A stretch of DNA of 64,000 nt. Source: Protula sp. h YS-2021 (Eukaryota; Annelida; Polychaeta; Sabellida; Serpulidae). Position 1 is the first letter of the stretch. Every line of letters begins with the position of its first letter. Positions 42,005 through 52,430 of the stretch are shown piece by piece. The stretch is taken from the NCBI GenBank assembly GCA_949752745.1, contig OX457027.1, forward strand, positions 56,548,053-56,612,052. Direction: 5' to 3'. Under the pieces are notes generated by a model. That model ran no database searches. It was not told the DNA's origin and was given only the letters and a program-made list of their open reading frames with translations. The translations under genes and the position numbers were made by a program.

Positions 42005-43132
42005 TCATTGGGGCGGTTCCAGCTCATCGTTGTCCACCATGAGGTGCGGTACCTCCTCGTTATTGTCCACCATGAGGTGCGGTACCTCCTCGTTATTGTC
42101 CACCATGAGGTGCGGTACCTCCTCGTTATTGTCCACCATGAGGTGCGGTACCTCCTCGTTATTGTCCACCATGAGGTGCGGTACCTCGTTATTGTCCACC
42201 ATGAGGTGCGGTACCTCCTCGTTGTTGTCCACCATGAGGTGCGGTACCTCCTCGTTATTGTCCACCATGAGGTGCGGTACCTCCTCGTTATTGTCCACCA
42301 TGAGGTGCGGTACCTCCTCGTTATTGTCCACCATGAGGTGCGGTACCTCCTCGTTATTGTCCACCATGAGGTGCGGTACCTCCTCGTTGTTGTCCACCAT
42401 GAGGTGCGGTACTACCTCGCTGTTGTCTGCCATAGGGTACGGTACAGCCTCATTGTTGTTTACCATGGAATGCGGTATCATCTCGGCGTTGTTTACCATG
42501 GAATGCAGTACCTTCTCACCGTTTTCTGCCATAGGGGCGGCACCTTCTTCAATTTACTCCCATGGTGATGCGGTACCATCGTTACGTTGACTACCATGGA
42601 GTCCGGTACCACCTCACCGTTGTCTGCCATGGGTTGCGGCACGTAGTCCCCGTTGCCGTCCATGGTTGTGCGGTACTTCGGCGCTGTTGCCTGCCATGGA
42701 ATGTGGTAACATCTTTATGATGATTGCCATGGGGTCCGGTACCACCTCGCCCTTGTCTGCCATGGGGTGTGGTATCATCTTAGTGTTGATTACCATGGGG
42801 TCCGGTGTCACTTCACCGTTGTTTACGTCCTATGTCAAAGGATTTTCTGACATAGTTAAAGAAAGACTAACTGCTACAATTGATGAAGAGAATTGCCTGT
42901 CATGATTTAGCTGATAATTTAAGTCCTCATCCATTGGATTGGAATCTGGTGGTTGATCTGTGACTAAAGTAACGAAGGCTGCGTCAGATGCCGTTGCTTC
43001 CAGCTGTGTAGTGAGGTCGATCTTTCCTTGATATAAGTCGCTGTAGGCAAAGTGACATAAGCCTTTGTAAGAGATGTTGCTACAACGGCGTTCTCCCGAA
43101 CCGAATAAATTTGTGAAGAAGGTTGTTAACAA
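42005..43132 (-). pseudogene. Decayed gene with an 11-residue repeat tail
   Basis: Reading the minus strand from 43,132, a non-repetitive N-part (MLTTFFTNLFGSGERRCSNI onward, including SDAAFVTLVTDQPPDSNPMD) runs to one TAG at 42830-42832. The same frame continues into 11-residue repeats of type PDPMADNGEVV until a frameshift near 42,665. A second break occurs near 42,540, after which VPHLMVDNNEE repeats run to a natural stop at 42,005 (end ...NDELEPPQ). The frame survives across an isolated stop, and the repeat period is a multiple of three. I infer a once-coding gene. Function is not recognised. The signal could instead be a fortuitously open minisatellite. Confidence 0.4.
42023..42830. repeat. 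33-bp minisatellite, 12 near-identical units plus diverged units
   Basis: ACCATGAGGTGCGGTACC occurs 12 times from about 42,036 to 42,410 at 33-base steps, with one 30-base unit. About 12 more diverged units (CCATGGGGTCCGGTACCACC type) continue to 42,830. GGTACC is conserved throughout. Both strands are open because unit lengths are multiples of three. Confidence 0.95.
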
Positions 43133-44361
43133 AAGCAGATGTTGATTGATTAGTCGTTGTATTTGTCTCTGTATAATCCGCCTGAGAATAATACCGTGCC
43201 TTTCGTGAATCGGTTCTTGTTACATAAATCTGTTGTGGAAACTTACTGCTACTTAGAAATAATAGGCTGCTATTGGTGCTTAAGGATCGTCTGTGGCATT
43301 AGCGAAAATGTTTGAAGAGGTATTTTGTGTGCAGGATTACTCAGCGATTAGCTTCTGGTTATGTCTTTTCTTCTTCATCTTAACATGAGTTCCCATTTAT
43401 GTTATTATTTGTTTTTTATTTATGTGGGGAGGTAATGAAGGCTGCTTTAAATCCATGACAGTTTTCGTCCGGTCATAGAAGAAATCTCTCCGGTATGTCA
43501 CGAACGTAGGCTGTGCTCTTTTGTACAGGGAACCAGAAAAAGAAAATGTTCTCCTTGCACCAATATGTTGGTGCACTGGCCGTTCTAGTTTCATTTATTC
43601 AGAGAAATTATAAGCTGATCTGGATCAGACTAGATCGCTGATTAACGACAAAGCTGAAAAATACAGCATGCGAAAATTTCTACTGCTGCGCAATGCACGG
43701 TTCGTAGGCTTTGTAATTATCTGGAGGAAAAAAAACTTCGCGAGTCGGAAAACGCTTTGGAATTGAAGTAAGAACCATCTCAGCCAACAGAAATAACCAA
43801 TGCCTGCCCCTTTACTTTCTATGGCCAGCTCTGTCATGCTCTCGTCGATTATTATGGCCCGCCCGGCGATAGCCGTGGGACCATATAGTAATTGACTTGT
43901 CCGTGCGTGCGTGACCACAATAGAAATTTCAGGTAATGAGTGAAAACGCGTTTCTGTGATGAAATAAGGTGATTTTGAGGAAGAAATTTTTTCGCCCGTT
44001 GTGCGTGCGTGCGCACTCATAGACTTAGTTTTGTAGACTGAACTTGTCCTAAGGTTTTGCTTCGATCAACCTGAAACCTATGTAGATTGAAAGCTCATGG
44101 GACCTAGTTATGCACCTCCCCTTTGGCCCACGTCGGTCCGTGAGGGTCATACGTGCTCCAAGGGGCGCATTTCTAGTTTATCGCAGCTTCTCGTGTCTAA
44201 ACTTTGCACATTAACAGTTCCGTTTGTATGGCATTAATTTGAATGCAATATTCTCGTGTTCATACACAACCATTGTTAATTTTTAAAAAAATCGGTTTAC
44301 TTTGTTTTGAATACCTACACACCCAGAAAGGTGATCCTACAGTGCCAGTATGGAAGGATGC
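43133..44361. other. No gene seen
   Basis: Several minus-strand open stretches (for example 43,625-44,020) show no domain. A CCTCCCCTTTGGCCCACGTCGG string near 44,117 may belong to a dispersed repeat. Nothing firm. Confidence 0.4.
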
Positions 44362-44823
44362 GCCGGTGTAAGATCAAATCTTCACCCCCATAGAATATTC
44401 ACCCCCCGGTGAAGATGTGATTATCAAATATTCACCCCCCTTATCAAATATTCACCCCCCCCCCCATTATGATCAGTTTATTTTACTTATTCTACTTTAC
44501 AGAACATGGTCATTACACCACTAAGCTAAACTTCTGGATTCTAATTCCTATACTTAATTGCACCCAATAGCGAGTCCAGTGTAAATTAAAAAGTTGAAAA
44601 GGGATCAATTCAATGTGTTATTAATTATCAATCAATTGGCTTTCTTGGGAGGGGGTGGAGATTTGATATCAAATGTTCACCGGGGGGAGTGAAAATTTGA
44701 TAAGGGGGGTGAATATTTGATGACCAAATTTCTATCAAATATGCACCCCCCGGTGAAGATTTGATATCAAATCTTCACCGGGGGTGAGGTTTCTAGGGGG
44801 TGAAAATTTGATGCCACACCGGC
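44362..44823. mobile_element. Palindromic MITE-like element, 462 bp
   Basis: Terminal inverted repeats of about 28 bases: GCCGGTGTAAGATCAAATCT.. at the left and, inverted at the right, GCCGGTGTGGCATCAAATTT... The interior is built almost entirely of direct and inverted copies of ATCAAATATTCACCCCCC-type motifs on either side of a unique AT-rich centre. No open frame. Target duplications are not evident. Superfamily unknown. Confidence 0.75.
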
Positions 44824-46000
44824 AACAAAATTGTCAAAGATGTGTTTGAATGAAATCAACGTTATTTCAATTTTGTGTTGTATTGTGAATTATGCTATGT
44901 CCCTATAAAAAAAATTTCCTCTATGCACACAAAGTAGATTAATAGTTGGAAAATTAAAAACAGAAAAGAAAAAAGGAAGAAGTCGATGCAGTAACTTCAC
45001 CATTTGAAGTTTTAGCATTCGTTCAGAGAACAAGCAAGTACAATTAACAAAGTTTCCTTCTCCAACATTTTCGGCTCAATCACTGTCCGTTTTTTTTTTC
45101 AGAAATATTCCACAATTTTTTGCTACTTCCGTTTCTTTGTGAATTAAACAAAAACAAGCTTAAGTTGCGGACTCTTGGAAGTTACTATTCCTGACCCTTA
45201 CTACTACTTCAAAATGTTTTATCCAGTTCTTCCCTGTTTCTTCAGGAAGCTGTCAAACTGAGTGTCTACTGACGTAGATTTATTTTCAGTAAATAACGGC
45301 GTTGCTTTTCCCTTTACTTTAATCATGTCTTGCTAAATGAAATTTTGTTTGTTCAATGGCCTGGTGCGATGTCTTCGGCCATTAATATTATACAGTGTAA
45401 ATAGGTATGGAGCTTTCAGTTCAGCTTCAATTTGCTTAGCTGTTTTGTGAAGCTCTGTAGATTTGTGCGTGGTTGTGTCGTTGGCATGATGACTACATCC
45501 TTTGAAGTTTCAAACGGAATGACGTCACGTGCAAGAGTACCTCAGTCTGCCGAGTCTTGAACCTTTCATTCAGAACAAGAAGCAGCGTGTGAACTACATG
45601 GTACATGTTCTGACCCGGTTGCTTGCGATGCAACCGACTGTTCCGGGAAGATAGCGCCAATTTCAGGCGTAAAAAATCGGAAGGGGCTGGGGCGCGTTGC
45701 TTTTTCTGACGCCACGGTTCCGTAGATTCACTAGCATCTGTATGTGTATTCCTGTGATGTGAAGCGAAAACTTATCTACTTGCATAATTCATAGCATCAT
45801 CTTCTTCATACGCATTTTACCGCGCCCCCTCTTTTGTGGCACTGTGTAACACAGTAAGGTTGTTCGTTTTTGCAGTCTGCCGATCTTGTAATAAAACAAT
45901 CAAATTATTGCCCTGTGATGTAATTGCGGAAGTGCGAACAGGTCGTCAAGACCGGTCAATGCCTCGGGGAAGAAAGCCTGCATGTTTACCGTATTTTCCC
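44824..46000. other. No gene; isolated CRE/E-box at 45,520
   Basis: TGACGTCACGTG at 45520-45531 fuses a CRE with a CACGTG E-box, and a GC-rich stretch (GGGGCTGGGGCGCGTTGC) follows at 45,683. This could be a promoter. No adjacent coding exon is convincing. Confidence 0.3.
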
Positions 46001-46067
46001 GTGTATAATACGCTTTTTTTTTCTCTGAAATTTGGGTCGAAATTCGGGGTGCGTATTATACATGGAA
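45991..46067. repeat. Inverted repeat resembling a DNA-transposon end
   Basis: GTATTTTCCCGTGTATAATACGC (45991-46013) is matched in inverted orientation by GCGTATTATACATGGAA (46051-46067) around a 37-base centre. The string CCGTATTTTCCCGTGTATAA is of a type I associate with terminal repeats of short DNA transposons, but I cannot name the family. Confidence 0.5.
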
Positions 46068-46792
46068 TGAAAAAAATATTTTTACTCACTTTTTTGTTAT
46101 ATTTTATTTATTTATATTATTATGTTATCACAACATGTTATTGTTTTCATGAAATTGTATTCTCTAACATTGTTTTAATTAAAATGCAATAGATAATAAA
46201 CTCAGGATCCCAATTAAATATGCAACCATTGTCTACGTTATACAAATGTCAAATAGGATTAAGTTTTAGCAATCGTGGTCAGTGCAAGTATCAAGTAACA
46301 TATTTTGGGTTCCCAGAGTTGACAGATAAAACAGGGCAAATATGTGGGTTGCCGTCTATTAGTCGATTCTGGTTAATTTCGACATCCAAGGTTGTGTTAC
46401 ATTTGTCATATATAGAAATCTTATAAATTTGAAGCTTCTCAATGGATACAGAGTTATAGCAAGTTTACTGGTCGGTTTTCTCAATCAGTCCAGCTAATCG
46501 AAAGTTGGTTTTCGACCTTATTGTGTAAAAGAGTATGGCTTTTCAAGTTGAAAATTTTGAACGCAGGGTTCTGTAAAAGTAATCTCATATTTAGTGCTGA
46601 ATAAAAGGCATACTTTGTTAATTTGCACCGGGGACTATTAAGCTTGATATGAACGATATTTGAACAAATGCGAAAACTTTTCATAAAATGGTAAAAACTA
46701 AGAATTTTCACACCCAAGGTTATTATTTTATGGGTTGATGTTTTGATAACAAAGATGCTTCTTTTTGCAGTGGCTTACTCAAACTAGACCTA

Positions 46793-49212
46793 ATTTCGCT
46801 ACACGTAGCGAAATGACACCCACTTGCAATGGTACAATCTATCTGGTCAAAGACACATTTTTCAGTCTTTCCACATAATTGTCAGCTTCAGCATTATTAT
46901 CATGAACAAGGACATCGAAGTAAATATAATGTAATCTCAAATAATCAAATTCAGTTTTCTAACCATTTTTCAGACAATGGACAACTTCCGGTTCTTGACC
47001 TTGACCATGATGGAGGAGGTCAAGGTCACCGAGGTACCTCCTATATCACGTCTTTTAGGCCCAAAGGGTCGAAAATAAGCTCAAAATCGGTCTATCTCTA
47101 ACCGTTTTCGAGATAATGGTCAACTTCTGGTTTTTGACCTTGACCTTGATGGAGGAGGTCAAGGTCACCGAGGTACCTCCTATATCACGTCTTTTAGGCC
47201 CAAAGGGTCGAAAATAAGCTCTAAATCGGTCTATCTCTAACCGTTTTCGAGATAATGGTCAACTTCCGGATTTTGACCTTGACCTTGACGGAGGAGGTCA
47301 AGGTCACCGAGGTGCCTCTTATATAACGTCTTTTAGGCCCAAAGGGTCGAAAATAAGCTCAAAATCGGTCTATCTCTAACCGTTTTCGAGATAATGGTCA
47401 ACTTCTGGTTTTTGACCTTGACCTTGATGGAGGAGGTCAAGGTCACCGAGGTACCTCTTATATAACGTCTTTTAGGCCCAAAGGGTCGAAAATGAGCTCA
47501 AAATCGCTCTATCTCTAACCATTTTCGAGATAATGGTCAACTTCTGGTTTTTGACCTTGACCTTGATGGAGGAGGTCAAGGTCACCGAGGTACCTCTTAT
47601 ATAACGTCTTTTAGGCCCAAAGGGTCGAAAATGAGCTCAAAATCGCTCTATCTCTAACCGTTTTCGAGATAATGGTCAACTTCCGGTTTTTGACCTTGAC
47701 CTTGACGGAGGAGGTCAAGGTCACCGAGGTACCTCTTATGTAACGTCTTTTAGGCCCAAAGTGACGAAAATAAGCTCAAAATCGCTCTATCTCTAACCGT
47801 TCTCGAGCTAATGGTCAACTTCTGGTTTCTGACCTTGACCTTGATGGAGGAGGTCAAGGTCACCGAGGTACCTCTTATAAAACGTCTTTTAGGCCCAAAG
47901 GGTCGAAAATCAGCTCAAAATCGCTCTATCTCTAACCGTTTTCGAGATAATGGTCAACTTCCGGTTTTTGACCTTGACCTTGACGGAGGAGGTCTAGGTC
48001 ACCGAGGTACCTCTTATAAAACGTCTTTTAGGCCCAAAGGGTCGAAAATCAGCTCAAAATCGCTCTATCTCTAACCGTTTTCGAGATAATGGTCAACTTC
48101 CGGTTTTTTACCTTGTCCATGACGGAGGAGGTCAAGGTCACCGAGGTGCCTCTTATATAACGTCTTTTAGGCCCAAAGGGTCGAAAATAAGCTCAAAATC
48201 GCTCTATCTCTAACCGTTTTCGAGATAATGGTCAACTTCCGGTTTTTGACCTTGACCTTGATGGAGGAGGTCAAGGTCACCGAGGTACCTCTTATATAAC
48301 GTCTTTTAGGCCCAAAGGGTCGAAAATAAGCTCAAAATCGCTCTATCTCTAACCGTTTTCGAGATAATGGTCAACTTCCGGTTTTTGACCTTGACCTTGA
48401 CGGAGGAGGTCAAAGGTCACCGAGGTACCTCTTATATAACGTCTTTTAGGCCCAAAGGGTCGAAAATAAGCTCAAAATCGCTCTATCTCTAACCGTTTTC
48501 GAGATAATGGTCAACTTCCGGTTTTTGACCTTGACCTTGACGGAGGAGGTCAAGGTCACCGAGGTACCTCTCATATAAGTTTATTAGGCCCAAAGGGTCG
48601 AAAATAAGCTCAAAATCGCTCTATCTCTAACCGTTTTCGAGATAATGGACAATTTTTCTCTAACTAAATTCAATATACAAAAGTCACATGACCTTGACCT
48701 TGACACTGAATGTCGAGATTCCATCCATGATGTTACTGCCTACTGACACCGTACACGGGTTGAAACAAGGATTTGAGCCCTATTTACAGCAATTTTTCGT
48801 GATGGAAGAGGTTTTTGAAAAAATATTTTGACCTCAATTTGACCTTGATCTTGAAGGTCAAGGTCAAAATTTTTTGCGGATTTCACGACATCTTATCATC
48901 CTCTATCTCAGTGCCAAATTTCATCGTTCTCCGTCAAATAGCCTAGGAGGAGTTTTCTGGAAACCACTTTGAGGTAAAAAAACTTTGACCTCAATTTGAC
49001 CTTGAAGGTCAAGGTCAAAAAAATTTGCGGATTTCACGACATCTCATCACCCTCTATCTCTGTACCAAATTTCATCGTCCTACGTCAAATAGCGTAGGAG
49101 GAGTTTTCTGGAAACCTCCGTGACGGAAAAAAAAAAAAAAAAAAAAAGGAAGGAATAAACGCCGGAATTCTTAGCAAACCATACCCATTTGCAAACTATG
49201 TTTGCAAGTGGG
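46793..49212. mobile_element. Helentron-like non-autonomous element with tandem core
   Basis: The left end has a hairpin with 10-base arms (ATTTCGCTAC / GTAGCGAAAT, 46793-46814) followed by CCCACTTGCAA (46819-46829). The right end has a hairpin CCCATTTGCAAAC / GTTTGCAAGTGGG (49184-49212), whose last 11 bases are the exact inverse of the left CCCACTTGCAA. Between lie a 12-unit 139-bp array, two ~130-base copies of a TGCGGATTTCACGACATCT block, and an A-run. Subterminal inverted repeats, a central tandem array and a 3' hairpin are the layout described for helentron-associated elements (DINE-1, bivalve pearl). The class is inferred from structure alone. Confidence 0.65.
46950..48655. repeat. Tandem array, 139-bp unit, 12 copies
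   Basis: GAGGTACCTC (or GAGGTGCCTC) recurs at 47031, 47170, 47309, 47448, 47587, 47726, 47865 and on to about 48,561 at 139-140-base steps. Each unit holds TGACCTTGACCTTGA, then GGAGGAGGTCAAGGTCACCG, forming 11-base inverted arms (TGACCTTGACC / GGTCAAGGTCA), plus CTATCTCTAACCGTTTTCGA. Units are nearly identical. The frames are mostly open by chance of repetition. Confidence 0.97.
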
Positions 49213-50822
49213 AATAACCAGTGTTCATATTTTCAGAAGTTTTCTCTGCGGATTCGGGATGCTTTACATTGACTGAGACCCCGTGTGCACTGTGTTCTGG
49301 GCCGACCAAGCTTCATAAATTTCAAAAGTAGTGCTAGGCCAGTGGTTGTTGAGTAATGCAGGACATATTATGGTTTGGAGTAGCTCTGACCAAAATGCAG
49401 ATTGTGATGGTGGTTAAAGGTGTGGTTGGACAAATCCATATTAGATGGTTTGAGTAGAGAAGTGGGGAACCGTCTGGGTATTTCGCGACGTTTGGACTGT
49501 ACTTTGAATGCCCAGCCGACTTTGGTCCTTGGGCTATTCCCATCACTGTCGTCCATTATGTGTATATGATATTGGATTGCCTATAACCGTGCAGAACATT
49601 GGCAAAGAAAAAAAAGGAAAAAATGTGAAATACTTAAAATGATACTACTGCTTCAATTATGGTTCTGTCTTTTGACAGTTGATGGGAATGTCCCCTAGGT
49701 TATTCCTTCACCAGGCCTGTAGCAGGCCAGAATTGCCCAAAGTGATCAAATTGTAAATAAACACAAAAAAGCTTGCTTTGATGTTATGATGTTATAATGT
49801 TCAGTAATGTTATTCAGCTTGTTCTCCACCAAGCGCCCTGTACCAAATTTATATTTTGCCGCCCTTAGTAATTTTCTACTTTCATCTTTGTCTTTGGTTT
49901 TACGGCTGGCACCAATGTCCAAGGACATCCTTGTTACATATTACAGGAGTTATCTTCTACCTCCCATGTATATCAGGAGAGTCACATAGCATTTGCCCAT
50001 TTTGGGCAAATCGATCTTCTGTCAGAGGGGAAAAACAATCGCCACAGTTCCTTGACATGTACCAACAAATAGGTAACGCTGGCATTTCTTTCGACCAAAA
50101 ATCGCTTTTCTAGTATAACAGCCCAAGATAAATTATTCCAGGCAGCGGTGCAGCTATTATTTTGCACTTTGTTAGAGAAAACCTAATTTTTGTAAAGCAG
50201 TGCCGATGAGATTGTTTGATCCTCTTGCTATTAATCACTCAAAGTGATTAACTGTATATATCCCATTAACAGTCATTCCCGTTTAAACATATTGGATAAT
50301 CGCTACCGTCTTTGGAAAAAGGCTTTACCAGTAACCGGCTTCTACTCCATTGTGAAAATATCGAAGTATCTCAAAAAGGGGGTTCTCTGCTGCATCGTCT
50401 TCAAAGTAGCCAGATAATACTTGCCTAATCTATCTTTGTCATTGGTTCTTTGCTTTGCTATATGTATTGAAAGTGTAATTACCTCCTTGATTTTGTCTTC
50501 AAGATATGAAGGGTCAATGTTCATATTTTTCATCACTTTCTTTACTTGACTAACTTAGCCGCAACAGTGTTTTTTGTGCGTGTCCGAAACGCCTGTGTTA
50601 ATTACACAGGATAACATTTTCCAGATGGATAAAAAAGGTTAGTTGAAATTTTTGAAGTAATCTTCTGCAAATAAAATCGCTGTATATCTTTAATGGCTTT
50701 AAAGGTGGCATGTGTAAAAAATTATAGTGCTCGTCCAATCCAATAAAAATGTTAAAATACGCTTTTTGAAATTCTTCACTTGGAGGCACTTTTTCGTTTT
50801 GACAGCTATTGCCTCGGTTTTA
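49213..50822. other. No gene seen
   Basis: No exon is recognised. The block around 49,896-49,935 (ACGGCTGGCACCAATGTCC-AAGGACATCC) is a probable terminus of a dispersed repeat, since it contains the inverse of the ATGTCCTTGGACAT palindrome found at 36.5 and 61.98 kb. Confidence 0.4.
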
Positions 50823-51200
50823 GACCAGCCGACTTATCGGTCTGGTCCTTGTCTTGTCTCAAGGGGGCTTCCGTCGTTCGTACGCACGTATGTACACCTG
50901 TATTCAAAATCCTTCACACCCTACAGTTTTGATTGGATTGCTTTCAAATTTTGTATGAGTGCCTCCCAAAGTGAGTCTTTCGTGAAAATTTTCTTGGTCA
51001 AATTTTGTATGAGAGCTCGCATGGCCGTCTTTTTTTGGGGGGGGGGGGGGCTGTTTTGAAAATACTTCGCCTTCTACGGTTTTCATAATGCTCCTTCGGT
51101 TAAAGTCTTCATAGTTTTGCCTCGGATTCTGTGTGGCTTAGCGATCAGCCAAAAAAAAAGGCAAAATATTTTTTGCTATCCGTCAAAACTCTCAAGTGTT
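50823..51200. mobile_element. Partial copy of the hairpin-ended repeat family
   Basis: It starts with hairpin GACCAGCCGA..TCGGTCTGGTC (50823-50847), then CAAGGGGGCTTCCGTCG and a TTTTGATTGGATTGCTTTC block. The hairpin and the following spacing resemble 61,045-61,290. A G-run (51,037-51,050) and a GATCAGCCAAAAAAAA motif follow. The copy is fragmentary. Confidence 0.45.
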
Positions 51201-51875
51201 TTAAACTGTTACACTTTGGCAAAATGGTTATGTCTGTTCCAAATACATATGCTCAAGGCTCCAATATGGATGGTATATGCGAGGCAAGGTTCATTATCAT
51301 GTGGCTACTTCAGCTGAATCTTTTGTTTGATGTTTCACTAAGAATTGGACAATTTTACATTTTGAGAGACAGGAGCTGCTGTATTATTAAACTATGTTTC
51401 CTTAAAACCTTTTGATGCCAGATTAGATCTCGGCTGGTCACAATGTTCCCGAACATTCTTGTTAAAATGTTTTCTCATATATTTGCCCCATTTGTTTTAC
51501 ATACGCTAATCCTACACCACTACCCCTCCCCCCCTCTCTCCCTGCACTTATTTCGTCACGCTTCCGTTCAATGCTCACTAAAAGATGTTAAGGTTAAGAA
51601 AGGCTGCCTCCTTTTCCTGCGAGGCCCTTGCGACACATCAGTGGCGAGAATATTGATGTCTGCATCCCGCGATCCCTCATTTACTAGGATATTGATACGA
51701 AGACTGGCCAGAAGGGGGGCTGTTGTTTTTGCGAGGTGTCACTTAGTGCGGTATGCAACGAGCTGAAAACAAGAATGTTTTCAATTTTTGTTTTACTTCA
51801 CGGTGCCTGCCATATGAATGTAAACCTTTCAGGAATGTCCTGTCAAGCCTGTGTAATATCAAACGCGAAATGAAG
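51201..51875. other. No gene seen
   Basis: Short open frames on the plus strand show no recognisable motif. Confidence 0.4.
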
Positions 51876-52430
51876 CTGACGAGCTGTCAGTGATTAAGAT
51901 GAGCTCACCAATGACAGTTGACGAACTGTCAGCCATTAGATGACCTCACCAATGACAGTTGACGAGCTGTCAGTCATAAGGTGAGGTAGCCATTGGCAGT
52001 TATCGAGTTTTAAATCTTGAGGTAAGTCAGCCAATGACAGGAAGCAAGCTGTCTTTCATTAAATGAGAGAACCAATGGCAAGCGACGAGCAGTCAATCAT
52101 CAGGTGAGAGAGCCAATGGCAGGCTGCCCCATCATTAAGTGAGCTATCCATTTACAGTCAGTAGGTGAGACAGTCAAGGGTAGGTGACAAGCTTTGAATC
52201 TTGAGGTTAGCCAACCATTGCAGGTGATGAGCTGTCAATCATAGGTGAGCCAGCCAATGACAGGTGACGAGCTGTCAGTCATAAAGTGAGCCAATCAACG
52301 ACAGGTGACAAGCTGCCAATTTTGAGGTGGACAAGCCAGTGACCCGTCAGTCATTAGTTGGGCCGACCAATGACAGCTGACGAGCTGTCTATCTTTAGAT
52401 GAGTCCGTGACCTCGTCCGCGAGCTGTCAT
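51876..52430. repeat. Degenerate tandem array, ~41-46-bp unit, ~12 copies
   Basis: Units of the form AGCCAATGACAGGTGACGAGCTGTCAGTCATTAAGGTGAG recur with spacing 41, 42 and more. The inverted pair TGACAG / CTGTCA lies in most units, and many units carry CCAAT. The copies are diverged by substitution and indels. No frame is open across the array. Confidence 0.85.

Noticed and set aside
41931..42590. 219- and 186-codon plus-strand frames over the minisatellite
   Set aside because: Open because the repeat unit is 33 bases. The minus-strand frame has flanking non-repeat coding-like sequence and is the better candidate.
42005..42830. CRISPR array
   Set aside because: No unique spacers lie between units, the units are contiguous 33-mers, and the genome is eukaryotic.
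46829..48074. Coding frames of 87-90 codons within the 139-bp array
   Set aside because: They arise from repetition, differ in frame between units and have no independent support.
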